The position numbers were made by a program, and so were the translations under genes. 55,573 bases of DNA from an uncultured Burkholderiales bacterium (GTDB lineage Bacteria > Pseudomonadota > Gammaproteobacteria > Burkholderiales > Burkholderiaceae_C): positions 1-55,573 of the forward strand of contig CAIWAO010000074.1 of the NCBI GenBank assembly GCA_903910745.1, in the 5' to 3' direction. Position 1 is the stretch's first letter. Each line of letters opens with the position of its first letter. The notes beneath the pieces were generated by a model that did no database searches, was not told where the DNA came from, and was given only the letters and a program-made list of their open reading frames with translations. Shown here in pieces: positions 28,434-36,743 of this stretch.

Positions 28434-29525
28434 CTATATTTTCACTCCCACCAAATGACCGGCTTTAATTAACTCTTCCCATGTCGCTTGGTCGATGGGT
28501 ACGCCGTTTTTAAGTCTATCAGCGCGAGTCTTTCGCTCCGGTTCGCCGGCAATCGAAACGCCTGCTGGGTCGCTGGCTTTGGAGTGTTCAGATGGGGGCG
28601 CACTTGGACTACTCTTGAGCCAATCTATGAATGCAAGCGACTCCTCAGCAAACGTATTTTGGGTTCCAAGTCTTACCGGATCAATCACGATGGTGAGCAT
28701 GCTGTTGATTACGGCTCTTCTTGCGTCTCCTTGTCTGTGCCAGGTTCCGCCACCAGATAGGGCGCCGCCCAAGAGTTCGCACGCGACAGCGATACCGAAT
28801 CCTTTGTGCTGACCAAAGGGGAGTAGCGCCCCCATTAAGCCATTAGATTGAGGGACAACTACAACGCCCGGGTTATTGGTTGGATTGCCGTGCTCATCAA
28901 TTAAGGTACCGCTCTCAACGGTTCGACCTTCGTTGTGTGCAACACGCATTTTCCCCTGAGCCACTTTGCTGGTTGCAAAATCGAGAACAAAAGGCTCTCT
29001 TGTATTTGAGCCAATACCAAGAGGAATACCTATGCAACAGGGATTGGTTCCAAAGCGTCCATCTGCGCCGCCGTAGGGTGCTACGATTGGGCGAGAGTTA
29101 ACGCTCACGAAGTGAATTGATACCCAGTGATTGGCAACCGCCATTTCAGCAAAGTAGCCAATTCGGCCCAGGTGGTGTGCGTTGGAGAGCGACATAATGC
29201 ATGAGCCGTGTTCCCTTACTTTATCAAAAGCCAGATTCATGGCTTGTACACCAACGTTTTGGCCGTATCCTTGCTGGCCATCGAGGCCAAGCATGGAACC
29301 GGTGTCAACGCGGGTTTGAACGCGTGCATTGGGAAGTAAGTTCTTCTCAAGGACTGCGTCCACATAACGGGGAGCCATACCCACACCATGGGAGTCGTGA
29401 CCACTCAAGTTGGCTAAAACCAAATTAGCTGCCACCTGGGTGGCCTCTTCTTTTGAGCTACCAACAGCGCTAAAGAGAGAAGCAACTTTCTCTTCTAGTT
29501 CAGTTGCCGAAATTAATATTGACAT
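28434..29525 (-). CDS. Malate/L-lactate dehydrogenase family (LDH2) oxidoreductase
   Basis: This 363-residue NAD(P)-dependent 2-hydroxyacid oxidoreductase belongs to the LDH2/MDG2 (YlbC/ComC) family. Typical blocks are GHDSHGVGMAPRYV (about 42-55), the catalytic-region NAHHLGRIGYFAE (about 115-127), APYGG, FVLDFATSKVAQGK, and GQHKGFG near residue 240. Such enzymes oxidise malate, lactate, ureidoglycolate or related acids. The start has AAAGGAG just upstream. It lies 17 nt after the UxaA-family dehydratase and is clearly in one operon with it. Oxidising the L-lactate released by the neighbouring pathway is a plausible but unproven role. Confidence 0.86.
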   Translation of the reverse strand: MSILISATELEEKVASLFSAVGSSKEEATQVAANLVLANLSGHDSHGVGMAPRYVDAVLEKNLLPNARVQTRVDTGSMLGLDGQQGYGQNVGVQAMNLAFDKVREHGSCIMSLSNAHHLGRIGYFAEMAVANHWVSIHFVSVNSRPIVAPYGGADGRFGTNPCCIGIPLGIGSNTREPFVLDFATSKVAQGKMRVAHNEGRTVESGTLIDEHGNPTNNPGVVVVPQSNGLMGALLPFGQHKGFGIAVACELLGGALSGGGTWHRQGDARRAVINSMLTIVIDPVRLGTQNTFAEESLAFIDWLKSSPSAPPSEHSKASDPAGVSIAGEPERKTRADRLKNGVPIDQATWEELIKAGHLVGVKI

Positions 29526-29542
29526 TCAAATACTCCTTTAAT

Positions 29543-31069
29543 TTACATAACCGCGCCAAGTTGCCAAGGTACAAACTCACTTTGCCCGTACCCGTGAAGT
29601 TCGCTTTTGGTAGCTTCGCCACTTGCACTTTTTATCATGTGTTCAAAAATAAGTTGTCCCATTTGCGCTATGTTGTCAGTACCGTCTACGATTCCACCGC
29701 AGTTGATATCGATATCATCTTTCTGTCGATTCCAAAGAGCGGTGTTGGTTGATAATTTGAGAGAGGGCGAGGGGGCGCAGCCATAGGCGGAGCCGCGACC
29801 TGTGGTGAAACATATTAAATTTGCTCCGCCAGCGACTTGCCCCGTTGCACTCACTGGATCGTATCCAGGCGTATCCATATAAACAAAACCATGTGCTTTA
29901 ACTGGCTGTGCGTATTCGTAGACCGCATTTAAATTGGTGGTACCACCTTTGGCAATAGCCCCTAAAGACTTTTCCAAAATAGTCGTAAGCCCACCAGCCT
30001 TGTTACCAGGGGAGGGGTTGTTATTCATCTCTCCTTGGTTTATTTCTGTGTAGTGTTCCCACCAACGTATACGTTCAATTAATTTCTCACCTACCTCTTT
30101 TGAAATAGCTCTTCGGGTGAGCAGGTGTTCTGCACCGTAGATCTCTGGAGTTTCGCTGAGAATGGCGGTGCCCCCATGTGCAACTAGTAAATCAACAGCT
30201 GCACCTAGTGCAGGATTTGCACTGATACCAGAGTAACCGTCAGAGCCCCCGCACTGAAGCCCAACAGTTAAGTGTGAGATGTCGCAGGGGACTCTTTTTA
30301 CGTTGTTTGCCTCCTCAAGCATGGCGTTGACCTGAGCAATTCCAAGCGCTATAGATTTTGCAGTACCCCCTGTATCTTGGATGTTGTAGGTATAAAGAGA
30401 TTTACTCGCACTGAGGTGTGAGTTCTCTAACCAAGTGGAAATTTGGTTGGCCTCACAACCCAGGCCGATCATTAGACATGCCGCAAAGTTGGGGTGACGA
30501 GCGTAGCCGGCGAGCGTCCTCTCAAGCACTTGCATACCCAGACCTTGGTTATCCATTCCGCAACCTAGGCCGTGGCTTAGTGCAATGACGCCGTCTATGT
30601 TTGGGTATGCGCTAAGCGCGGCAGGGTTTGTTCTTTTTGAGAAATGGTCTGCGATTGCGCGAACAACTGTAGCTGAGCAGTTTACGGTAGACAAAATACC
30701 GATATAGTTTCTCGTTGCAACCGAGCCGTCAGTTCGCACGTAGCCCATGAAGGTGGATTCTTTTTTTGTAGGACTGGACTTTAGATCCGAACAAAAAGCA
30801 TAATCCCGCTCAAAGGCCCCTTTTTCAGCGCCCAAGCTCAGGTTTTGGGTGTGAACATGTTCACCCATACTGATGGCTTGGCTTGCAAAGCCAATGATTT
30901 GGTTATAGCGCCTAACTGGTGCACCAATTTTAATGTCTTGAGTTGCAACTTTATGGCCTGCTGGAATGAGGCCTTTGATTTTGCATTGTTCAACATTAGA
31001 ACCACCAATGAGTTGTGTTCTGGCGATTACAACATTGTCGTTGGCGTGGAGTCGTATAAAGTTTTGCAT
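29543..31069 (-). CDS. UxaA (altronate/galactarate dehydratase) family sugar-acid dehydratase
   Basis: The 508-residue product has an N-terminal SAF-like domain (about residues 10-75) joined to a full UxaA-type dehydratase region (about 105-508). Visible family blocks include GYVRTDGSVATRNYIGI, ALSHGLGCGMD, GLGCEANQI, QCGGSDGYSGISANPALGAA and a late cysteine-bearing segment. The family dehydrates D-altronate, galactarate and, in some members, L-fuconate or D-arabinonate. The divergent neighbours (SDR dehydrogenases and an FAH hydrolase) match the later steps of a non-phosphorylative L-fucose-type pathway. L-fuconate or a related aldonate is therefore the likeliest substrate, though this is inferred. 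Confidence 0.86.
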   Translation of the reverse strand: MQNFIRLHANDNVVIARTQLIGGSNVEQCKIKGLIPAGHKVATQDIKIGAPVRRYNQIIGFASQAISMGEHVHTQNLSLGAEKGAFERDYAFCSDLKSSPTKKESTFMGYVRTDGSVATRNYIGILSTVNCSATVVRAIADHFSKRTNPAALSAYPNIDGVIALSHGLGCGMDNQGLGMQVLERTLAGYARHPNFAACLMIGLGCEANQISTWLENSHLSASKSLYTYNIQDTGGTAKSIALGIAQVNAMLEEANNVKRVPCDISHLTVGLQCGGSDGYSGISANPALGAAVDLLVAHGGTAILSETPEIYGAEHLLTRRAISKEVGEKLIERIRWWEHYTEINQGEMNNNPSPGNKAGGLTTILEKSLGAIAKGGTTNLNAVYEYAQPVKAHGFVYMDTPGYDPVSATGQVAGGANLICFTTGRGSAYGCAPSPSLKLSTNTALWNRQKDDIDINCGGIVDGTDNIAQMGQLIFEHMIKSASGEATKSELHGYGQSEFVPWQLGAVM

Positions 31070-31480
31070 TGAAAATTAACAAAAAGTTTAGTATGAATAA
31101 AGATAAATTTAGCGTCGATATTAGCTCACTCCGACTAAAAGATATGCCAAATATTGGTCGAGGAAGGGTTATTACTTACGCCCCCTATAGATACTGCAAA
31201 AGCATAATGGAGGGCTTGGTTTGTTGAGATTTACAAAGACAATCTCAATTCATAAGCTGTTTGGTATTTGCTAATTTCTGGACCTGTGTTAACTTTTAAA
31301 ACCCCACTCAACTACTTAAGAGTTTGATCAACATAGGATCCATAGATTCATATTTTTTACTTCTCCAAACTGAGCGCAACTTATTTGAGCTTTTCTTGAG
31401 CGAAGGTTGCTAATTTTCTTAACGCTGTTTAATTTCCCCCATAATTTAATTCATCACATCACCAACTTGGAGAGCGCAAA
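31070..31480. promoter_or_regulatory. Divergent promoter region of the sugar-acid cluster, with an inverted repeat
   Basis: This 411-nt gene-free stretch separates the leftward dehydratase operon from the rightward SDR-SDR-FAH operon and must hold both promoters. The clearest element is a perfect inverted repeat, TTGAGATT (31224-31231) and AATCTCAA (31241-31248), with a 9-nt spacer, suitable for a dimeric regulator. No regulator gene is adjacent, and I could not assign promoter hexamers with confidence. GGAG at 31470-31473 serves the first SDR. Confidence 0.5.
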
Positions 31481-32215
31481 ATGAGATTGACTGGAAAAAT
31501 TGCAGTGGTAACCGCAGCAGGACAAGGCATTGGGCGGGCCAGTGTTTTAGCTATGGCAAAAGAGGGCGCTAAGGTTTGGGCCACCGATGTAAACGCTGAA
31601 TTGCTCAACTCCTACGCAGGTGTAGAGAATGTGCACACTGCAAAACTAGATGTGCTTGATAAAGCGGCGATAAGCGCTTTTGTGGGTGGACTTGATAGAG
31701 TAGATGTGCTTTTTAATTGTGCTGGATTTGTGCATAGTGGCACAATTCTTGAGGCTACGGATGAGGACTGGTCATTTGCTTTTAATTTGAATGTGCGTGC
31801 GCAGTTTTGGATGATCCAGGCTGTTTTGCCAAAGATGATCGCCAATAAAATGGGTAGCATTATCAATATGTCTAGCGTATGTTCCAGTGTGAAGGGACTA
31901 CCGAACCGTTTTGTTTACGGCGCAAGCAAGGCCGCAGTCATTGGATTGACTAAGAGTGTGGCAGCTGATTACGTTAAAAACGGTATTAGAGTCAATGCAA
32001 TATGCCCCGGAACAGTGGACACGCCTTCTTTAGGGGACAGGATTTCGAAGTTTGAAGATCCAGTACAGGCTAGAAAAGATTTTATTGCTCGACAACCTAT
32101 GGGTCGTTTGGCGAATGCGCAAGAGATTGCGCCCATTGTTGTTTATTTAGCGTCTAATGAGTCACAGTTTGCAACTGGAAATGCATTCATGGTTGACGGC
32201 GGCATGACAATTTAA
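31481..32215 (+). CDS. SDR dehydrogenase, probable 2-keto-3-deoxy-L-fuconate dehydrogenase
   Basis: This 244-residue short-chain dehydrogenase has TAAGQGIG (11-18) for NAD binding, Ser132 in NMSSV, and the catalytic Tyr146/Lys150 pair in YGASK. The whole chain, including FNCAGFVHSGTILEAT, MSSVCSSVKGLPNR and CPGTVDTPSL, closely follows the BDH2/DHRS6 subgroup. That subgroup includes the 2-keto-3-deoxy-L-fuconate dehydrogenase of Xanthomonas and Burkholderiales. The function is inferred from this and from the nearby FAH hydrolase. 3-hydroxybutyrate dehydrogenase is the main alternative. It is separated from the next SDR by 13 nt. Confidence 0.83.
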   Translation: MRLTGKIAVVTAAGQGIGRASVLAMAKEGAKVWATDVNAELLNSYAGVENVHTAKLDVLDKAAISAFVGGLDRVDVLFNCAGFVHSGTILEATDEDWSFAFNLNVRAQFWMIQAVLPKMIANKMGSIINMSSVCSSVKGLPNRFVYGASKAAVIGLTKSVAADYVKNGIRVNAICPGTVDTPSLGDRISKFEDPVQARKDFIARQPMGRLANAQEIAPIVVYLASNESQFATGNAFMVDGGMTI

Positions 32216-32228
32216 AAGGTAAATAAAA

Positions 32229-32993
32229 ATGAATCAATTAGATCTGAATGGTCGTCACGGAGTAGTTACTGGCGGTGCAACTGGGTTGGGTTATGCAATA
32301 GCTGAACGTATATTGTTATCGGGGGGGGGCGTTACGCTTTGGGATTTGGATGTACCTGGCTTAGAGCGGGCACGTAAAACTTTGACAGAGCAATATCCTA
32401 ATTCAAAGGTGAATACTGTTCATGTCAATGTTGCCTCCTATGAGAGTGTGGTGCAAGCAACCGAACAGACACTCGCCCTTGATAAGGCGGGCGTAGATAT
32501 ATTGGTAAATAGTGCTGGCATCACTGGACCCAACACCAAGGTTTGGGATTATCCAGATGACGCATGGCGTGCGGTGATGGATGTGAATGTCAATGGTCTT
32601 TTTTATTGCTGCAAAGAGTTATCCAAACACATGAAAGACCGTGCATTTGGTCGAATCGTTAATATTGCTTCAGTTGCCGGTAAGGACGGAAATCCAAATG
32701 CCAGTGCATACAGTGCAAGTAAAGCGGCAGTGATTGGGCTTACCAAATCTCTTGGTAAAGAGCTTGCGGATACGGGTGTTCGTGTCAATTGTGTAACCCC
32801 TGCTGCAGTTAAGACAGCGATTTTTGATCAAATGTCTGCAGAGCACATACAATTCATGTTGAGTAAGATACCAATGGGGCGTTTTGGTATGCCCGCAGAA
32901 GTTGCTGCTTTGGTGTGCTGGCTTTGCACTGAGGACTGTTCATTCTCAACGGGTGCAGTGTTTGATTTATCTGGAGGTCGCGCAACTTACTGA
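32229..32993 (+). CDS. SDR family oxidoreductase, possible sugar dehydrogenase
   Basis: This 254-residue classical short-chain dehydrogenase has cofactor loop TGGATGLG (14-21), NSAG near 94-97, Ser148, and Tyr161/Lys165 in YSASK. In the operon it would suit the first oxidation of the sugar (L-fucose dehydrogenase-like) or a second keto-acid oxidation; the substrate cannot be read. A run of nine G (32331-32339) encodes residues 32-34 as GGG-GGG-GGC inside the N-terminal Rossmann fold, an unusual homopolymer that could slip. The Shine-Dalgarno AAAAGG is modest. Confidence 0.83.
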   Translation: MNQLDLNGRHGVVTGGATGLGYAIAERILLSGGGVTLWDLDVPGLERARKTLTEQYPNSKVNTVHVNVASYESVVQATEQTLALDKAGVDILVNSAGITGPNTKVWDYPDDAWRAVMDVNVNGLFYCCKELSKHMKDRAFGRIVNIASVAGKDGNPNASAYSASKAAVIGLTKSLGKELADTGVRVNCVTPAAVKTAIFDQMSAEHIQFMLSKIPMGRFGMPAEVAALVCWLCTEDCSFSTGAVFDLSGGRATY

Positions 32994-33048
32994 TTGAAGT
33001 CAAGCATAATTAAGCGGGCAAGTATATTTTTTTTTAAACGGAGTCAAA

Positions 33049-33918
33049 ATGAAACTAGTACGATACGGCAAGGTTGGCAAAGAAAAACCAGGGCTGATTG
33101 ATGAGAATGGAAAGATCAGAGATTTAAGTCATATCATCTCTGATATTACGCCTGAGCAGTTGAGCGATAAAGTTCTGAGCAAGCTCTCAAAACTAAACCC
33201 CGCAAAGTTGCCCCTCGTGCGCGGCAGCCAGCGTCTTGGATGTCCTTTCACCGGATCTGGTAAATTTATTGCGATTGGTTTGAACTATGCAGATCACGCC
33301 GCTGAGGCGGGTATGCCTTTGCCAAAAGAGCCGATTATTTTCATGAAACCAACCAGCTGTATCCAAGGACCTGATGATGAAGTCATGTTGCCTAAGGGAT
33401 CTGTTAAAAGCGATTGGGAAGTTGAACTCGGTGTGGTTATCGGGACAAAAGCTTCACATGTCTCCCTCAAGAGCGCTTTGGACCATGTAGCAGGCTATTG
33501 CACAATTAATGATGTGAGCGAGCGTGAGTATCAAATTGAGCGCGGCGGCACATGGGATAAGGGAAAGGGTTGTGACACTTTTGGCCCTATTGGGCCATGG
33601 CTTGTAACGAGAGATGAGGTGCCAAACCCGCAAAAACTGAATATGTGGATGGACTTGAACGGCACTCGTATGCAAACAGGTAACACAAAGACGATGATCT
33701 TTAATGTTGCTAAATTAATCAGCTACACCAGTCAGTTCATGACGCTTTACCCCGGCGATATCATCACAACGGGTACACCTCCAGGTGTTGGAATGGGCGT
33801 AAAAGTTAACGGCAAGCCAGCCCCATTATTTTTGAAAGCAGGCGATGTGATGACTTTAGGTGTTGAGGGGCTTGGCCATCAAACTCAAAAAGTAGTTGCA
33901 TATAAAAAGCAAAAATAA
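33049..33918 (+). CDS. Fumarylacetoacetate hydrolase family protein, probable 2,4-diketo-3-deoxy-L-fuconate hydrolase
   Basis: The 289-residue product has the FAH fold. It has FIAIGLNYADHAAEAGMPLP, IIFMKPTSCIQGP, the metal-ligand segment SDWEVELGVVIG, NDVSEREYQ and the ITTGTPPGVGMG loop. Members of this subgroup cleave 2,4-diketo-3-deoxy sugar acids to pyruvate plus L-lactate, the last step after an SDR dehydrogenase. Its place as third gene after two SDRs, with GGAG upstream, fits. Ureidoglycolate lyase, a common automatic label, is less likely as no allantoin genes are present. A terminator follows at 33971. Confidence 0.86.
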   Translation: MKLVRYGKVGKEKPGLIDENGKIRDLSHIISDITPEQLSDKVLSKLSKLNPAKLPLVRGSQRLGCPFTGSGKFIAIGLNYADHAAEAGMPLPKEPIIFMKPTSCIQGPDDEVMLPKGSVKSDWEVELGVVIGTKASHVSLKSALDHVAGYCTINDVSEREYQIERGGTWDKGKGCDTFGPIGPWLVTRDEVPNPQKLNMWMDLNGTRMQTGNTKTMIFNVAKLISYTSQFMTLYPGDIITTGTPPGVGMGVKVNGKPAPLFLKAGDVMTLGVEGLGHQTQKVVAYKKQK

Positions 33919-33970
33919 ATATTTGCAAATCACGCTGCTCTTTTAAGTAACGTAGTGCAATCTACTTAGT

Positions 33971-34005
33971 GGTCTCTCTGGTGTATACGCTAGAGAGACC
34001 TTTTT
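33971..34005 (+). terminator. Intrinsic terminator of the SDR-SDR-FAH operon
   Basis: GGTCTCTCT (33971-33979) and AGAGAGACC (33992-34000) form a perfect 9-bp stem with a 12-nt loop, followed by five T. It lies 53 nt after the FAH stop and immediately before the convergent ttcA gene. Confidence 0.88.
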
Positions 34006-34017
34006 CGTTTGGTAAAT

Positions 34018-34983
34018 CTAGGATTCGCCTTCAACTTTGATTTCAAACGCATCTAGACTACTTGATACCTTAAATTCTGGCTCGTCAAATAGTGTATCGC
34101 CAAGGGTGTTGGGTGTGCCAGTTGCTTTTACGTTTTTAAAATCATATAGGCCAGAATCCATCAGGTGAGAGGGCGCAATGTTTTGCAAGGAGCGAAAGAT
34201 GTTTTGTACTCGTCCGGGGTATTTCTTCTCCCATTCCCTAAGCATGTTGCCAACGACTTTTCGTTGAAGATTTTCTTGACTACCGCATAAAGTACAAGGG
34301 ATGATTGGAAACTCTTTGTGCAAAGACCAATCGATTAAATCATGCTCGGGCACATAAGCAAGAGGCCTGATGACGACATGTCGACCATCGTCGCTGACCA
34401 GCTTGGGGGGCATGGTCTTTAGTTTTGCTCCAAAAAACATGTTTAGAAAAAATGTTTGCAAAATATCATCTCTGTGGTGACCAAGGGCGATTTTTGTAGC
34501 TCCAAGCTCGTCTGCGACTCGGTACAAAATCCCTCTGCGCAGACGACTGCAAAGGCTACACATCGTTTTGCCCTCTGGAACTTTGTCCTTAACAATCGAG
34601 TAGGTATCTTGGTTTTCGATATGAAAATCAACGCCAACTGACTCTAAGTAACGGGGAAGCACTTCGGCGGGAAAGCCCGGCTGCTTTTGATCTAAATTAA
34701 CCGCAACGATATCAAAGTGTATGGGCGCGCGTGCACGCAGTTTGAGCAAAATGTCAAGCAGTGCATAGCTGTCTTTCCCCCCCGAAACACAGACCATGAC
34801 TTTATCGCCCTCGCCAATCATGTTGTATTCAACTATTGCTTGACCCATCAATCTGCAAAGACGTTTCTCAAGTTTATGAGACTCGCGCTCTTTGTTTGCT
34901 CGTGTGTTTGGTGTGTGGCCAATATCTGTTGATGAAGATAGCTCAGCTTGAGTTTCTGGCTCAGTGATCCAGATATTATTCAT
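34018..34983 (-). CDS. ttcA: tRNA 2-thiocytidine(32) synthetase TtcA
   Basis: TtcA inserts sulfur at C32 of tRNAs using ATP and a [4Fe-4S] cluster. The product (321 residues from the ATG at 34983) has the PP-loop [13 protein letters not shown], the cysteine pair [10 protein letters not shown] and a third conserved cysteine region [12 protein letters not shown]. The N-terminal ~40 residues are polar and variable. A TTG at 35025 would extend it by 14 residues; I prefer the ATG, but neither has a strong ribosome site. The 229 nt upstream to the midA-like gene show nothing recognisable beyond AT-rich sequence. Confidence 0.93.
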   Translation of the reverse strand: MNNIWITEPETQAELSSSTDIGHTPNTRANKERESHKLEKRLCRLMGQAIVEYNMIGEGDKVMVCVSGGKDSYALLDILLKLRARAPIHFDIVAVNLDQKQPGFPAEVLPRYLESVGVDFHIENQDTYSIVKDKVPEGKTMCSLCSRLRRGILYRVADELGATKIALGHHRDDILQTFFLNMFFGAKLKTMPPKLVSDDGRHVVIRPLAYVPEHDLIDWSLHKEFPIIPCTLCGSQENLQRKVVGNMLREWEKKYPGRVQNIFRSLQNIAPSHLMDSGLYDFKNVKATGTPNTLGDTLFDEPEFKVSSSLDAFEIKVEGES

Positions 34984-35212
34984 TTTTTTATTCTCTGGGC
35001 GATCTAGGACTTGCGGATTGTTCAATTTAACTCACTCATGTTTGTATCATCATGTATTTTAAGATCGTAAGAGCTTTAGCTAATTATTTTTTGAAGAGCT
35101 TGAAAGTTACGACATCTAAAATTGCTCCGGTTAACATTGTGGATCAGACTTTTAGTAATTGTCACGACCCAGCTCTTAAAATACAGAAAAATATTACCTG
35201 GAAACTAATAAC

Positions 35213-36376
35213 TTGCATTCTCACAAATTTTCTAATCCAACGGTGCAATCTGACTTAAAACTTGTTCCTAAAACAGAGCTAGAAGCCTTTATTCGTCGTG
35301 TAATTGATGAAGCTGGAGGGTGGATTGATTTTGCTAAGTTTATGGATATAGCACTTTATGATCCTAAATCAGGCTATTACAGCTCTGAAAATCATCAAAT
35401 TGGGTATTCTCCACTCAGTGGAAGTGACTTTGTCACCGCACCTGTTCTAACAAAGGCATTTGCAAAGGCATTAGCAGTTTCTGTGCGTGAGGCTTTGGAT
35501 AAAACTCAGACCCAAGAGATATGGGAGTTTGGTCCAGGAACTGGGGTTTTGGCCTCACAACTCTTAGAGACTTTGGGGGATCGCATTAGCAAATACAACT
35601 TAGTTGAAGTGTCTGGCGGGTTACGTGCAAGGCAATCCGCTTTACTCAGCGCTTATGCGGACAAAGTGAACTGGGTCAGTGAGTTACCAGAGGTTATGAA
35701 AGGCGTAGTTATTGGCAATGAAGTCTTGGACGCTATACCTGTGAATATCATCAAGCGAATAGATGGTATCTGGTATGAGCAGGGCGTTTGCTTGAGTGAA
35801 GGTCTTGGAGGTGCCCAAGGCGGGGGAAATAAAAGTGCCGTGCTGGGTTGGGCCGGGCGCATCACTGATCTGAGACCACCGAGTCAGGAGGGACTGACAG
35901 GAGATTATTTAACCGAGGTTCACCCTAGGGCCGAAGCGTTTGTACAAACACTGGTTAATCGGTTGAAGGTCGGGGCAATGTTTTTTCTAGATTACGGATT
36001 TCCCGAGCGAGAGTATTACCACCCTCAAAGGCATATGGGTACACTGATGTGTCATTTAAGACATGTTGCCGATGATAATCCGCTGGTCTTTGTGGGCCAT
36101 AAAGATATTACGACCCATGTAAACTTTACTGGGATCGCACTGGCAGCGCAGGAGTGTGGTGCAAATGTGCTTGGATATACCAGTCAAGCACATTTTCTTT
36201 TGAATAATGGTTTTTTAGACTTCCTAGAGGACGCTGATTTGAGCGAGCGCGCAAGAGCTTTGAAGTTGATCCATGAGCACGAGATGGGTGAGCTCTTTAA
36301 AGTGTTGGTCATAGGCTTAGGAAGTGTATGGGATCCCATTGGATGCTTGAGGGGGGATAGAACCCACACTTTGTAA
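35213..36376 (+). CDS. SAM-dependent methyltransferase of the MidA/NDUFAF7 family
   Basis: The 387-residue product has the COG1565 pattern: GGWIDFAKFMDIALYDPKSGYYS near residues 35-57, GSDFVTAPVLTKAFAKALA, the SAM-binding IWEFGPGTGVLA near 102-113, GNEVLDAIPV, FLDYGFPEREYYHPQR and GTLMCHLRH. It ends RGDRTHTL, as in other family members. The eukaryotic relative methylates a complex I subunit arginine; bacterial substrates are not established. The start codon TTG at 35213 has no clear Shine-Dalgarno, and GTG at 35243 is an alternative. A DUF2905 gene follows after 79 nt. Confidence 0.85.
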   Translation: MHSHKFSNPTVQSDLKLVPKTELEAFIRRVIDEAGGWIDFAKFMDIALYDPKSGYYSSENHQIGYSPLSGSDFVTAPVLTKAFAKALAVSVREALDKTQTQEIWEFGPGTGVLASQLLETLGDRISKYNLVEVSGGLRARQSALLSAYADKVNWVSELPEVMKGVVIGNEVLDAIPVNIIKRIDGIWYEQGVCLSEGLGGAQGGGNKSAVLGWAGRITDLRPPSQEGLTGDYLTEVHPRAEAFVQTLVNRLKVGAMFFLDYGFPEREYYHPQRHMGTLMCHLRHVADDNPLVFVGHKDITTHVNFTGIALAAQECGANVLGYTSQAHFLLNNGFLDFLEDADLSERARALKLIHEHEMGELFKVLVIGLGSVWDPIGCLRGDRTHTL

Positions 36377-36455
36377 GTGTTAAAAAAGGTAAATTAGTTA
36401 TTCTTATACAACAACATAACAATATGTCATCAAACAAACACGGTGGGTTTTGAAA

Positions 36456-36650
36456 ATGCTTAGATGGCTTGTTTTGATCTTGATTGTGATGGTTTTGATT
36501 CAATACTTTGACCCATGGTTAAGACGAATTAAATTTGGCAGATTGCCAGGCGATTTAACTTTTATATTGTTCAAACGAGTATGGCGACTTCCGCTTACTT
36601 CTGCATTTTTGTTGAGTGTTTTGCTGGAGTTGATTTCTAAAATTATTTAG
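36456..36650 (+). CDS. DUF2905 family small membrane protein
   Basis: This 64-residue protein has two hydrophobic segments (about residues 3-17 and 46-62) separated by a basic, conserved stretch, GRLPGDL, typical of DUF2905. The function is unknown. I chose the ATG at 36456, eight bases after GGTGGG, rather than the TTG six bases upstream. It follows the MidA-like methyltransferase as in many Burkholderiales, which supports cotranscription. The 93 nt to the efflux operon show no clear terminator. Confidence 0.8.
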   Translation: MLRWLVLILIVMVLIQYFDPWLRRIKFGRLPGDLTFILFKRVWRLPLTSAFLLSVLLELISKII

Positions 36651-36743
36651 CTTTTAAAAGCTCCTGAGTATAAAAAATAACGTTTCTTTACACAGTATTT
36701 GCATAGCGTCTATATGATCTTTGAAATGGCTTATCTCTAATTT

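Noticed and set aside
35052-35258. 68-codon plus-strand ORF between ttcA and the MidA-like gene
   Set aside because: No ribosome site, overlap with the next gene's start, and no recognisable features.
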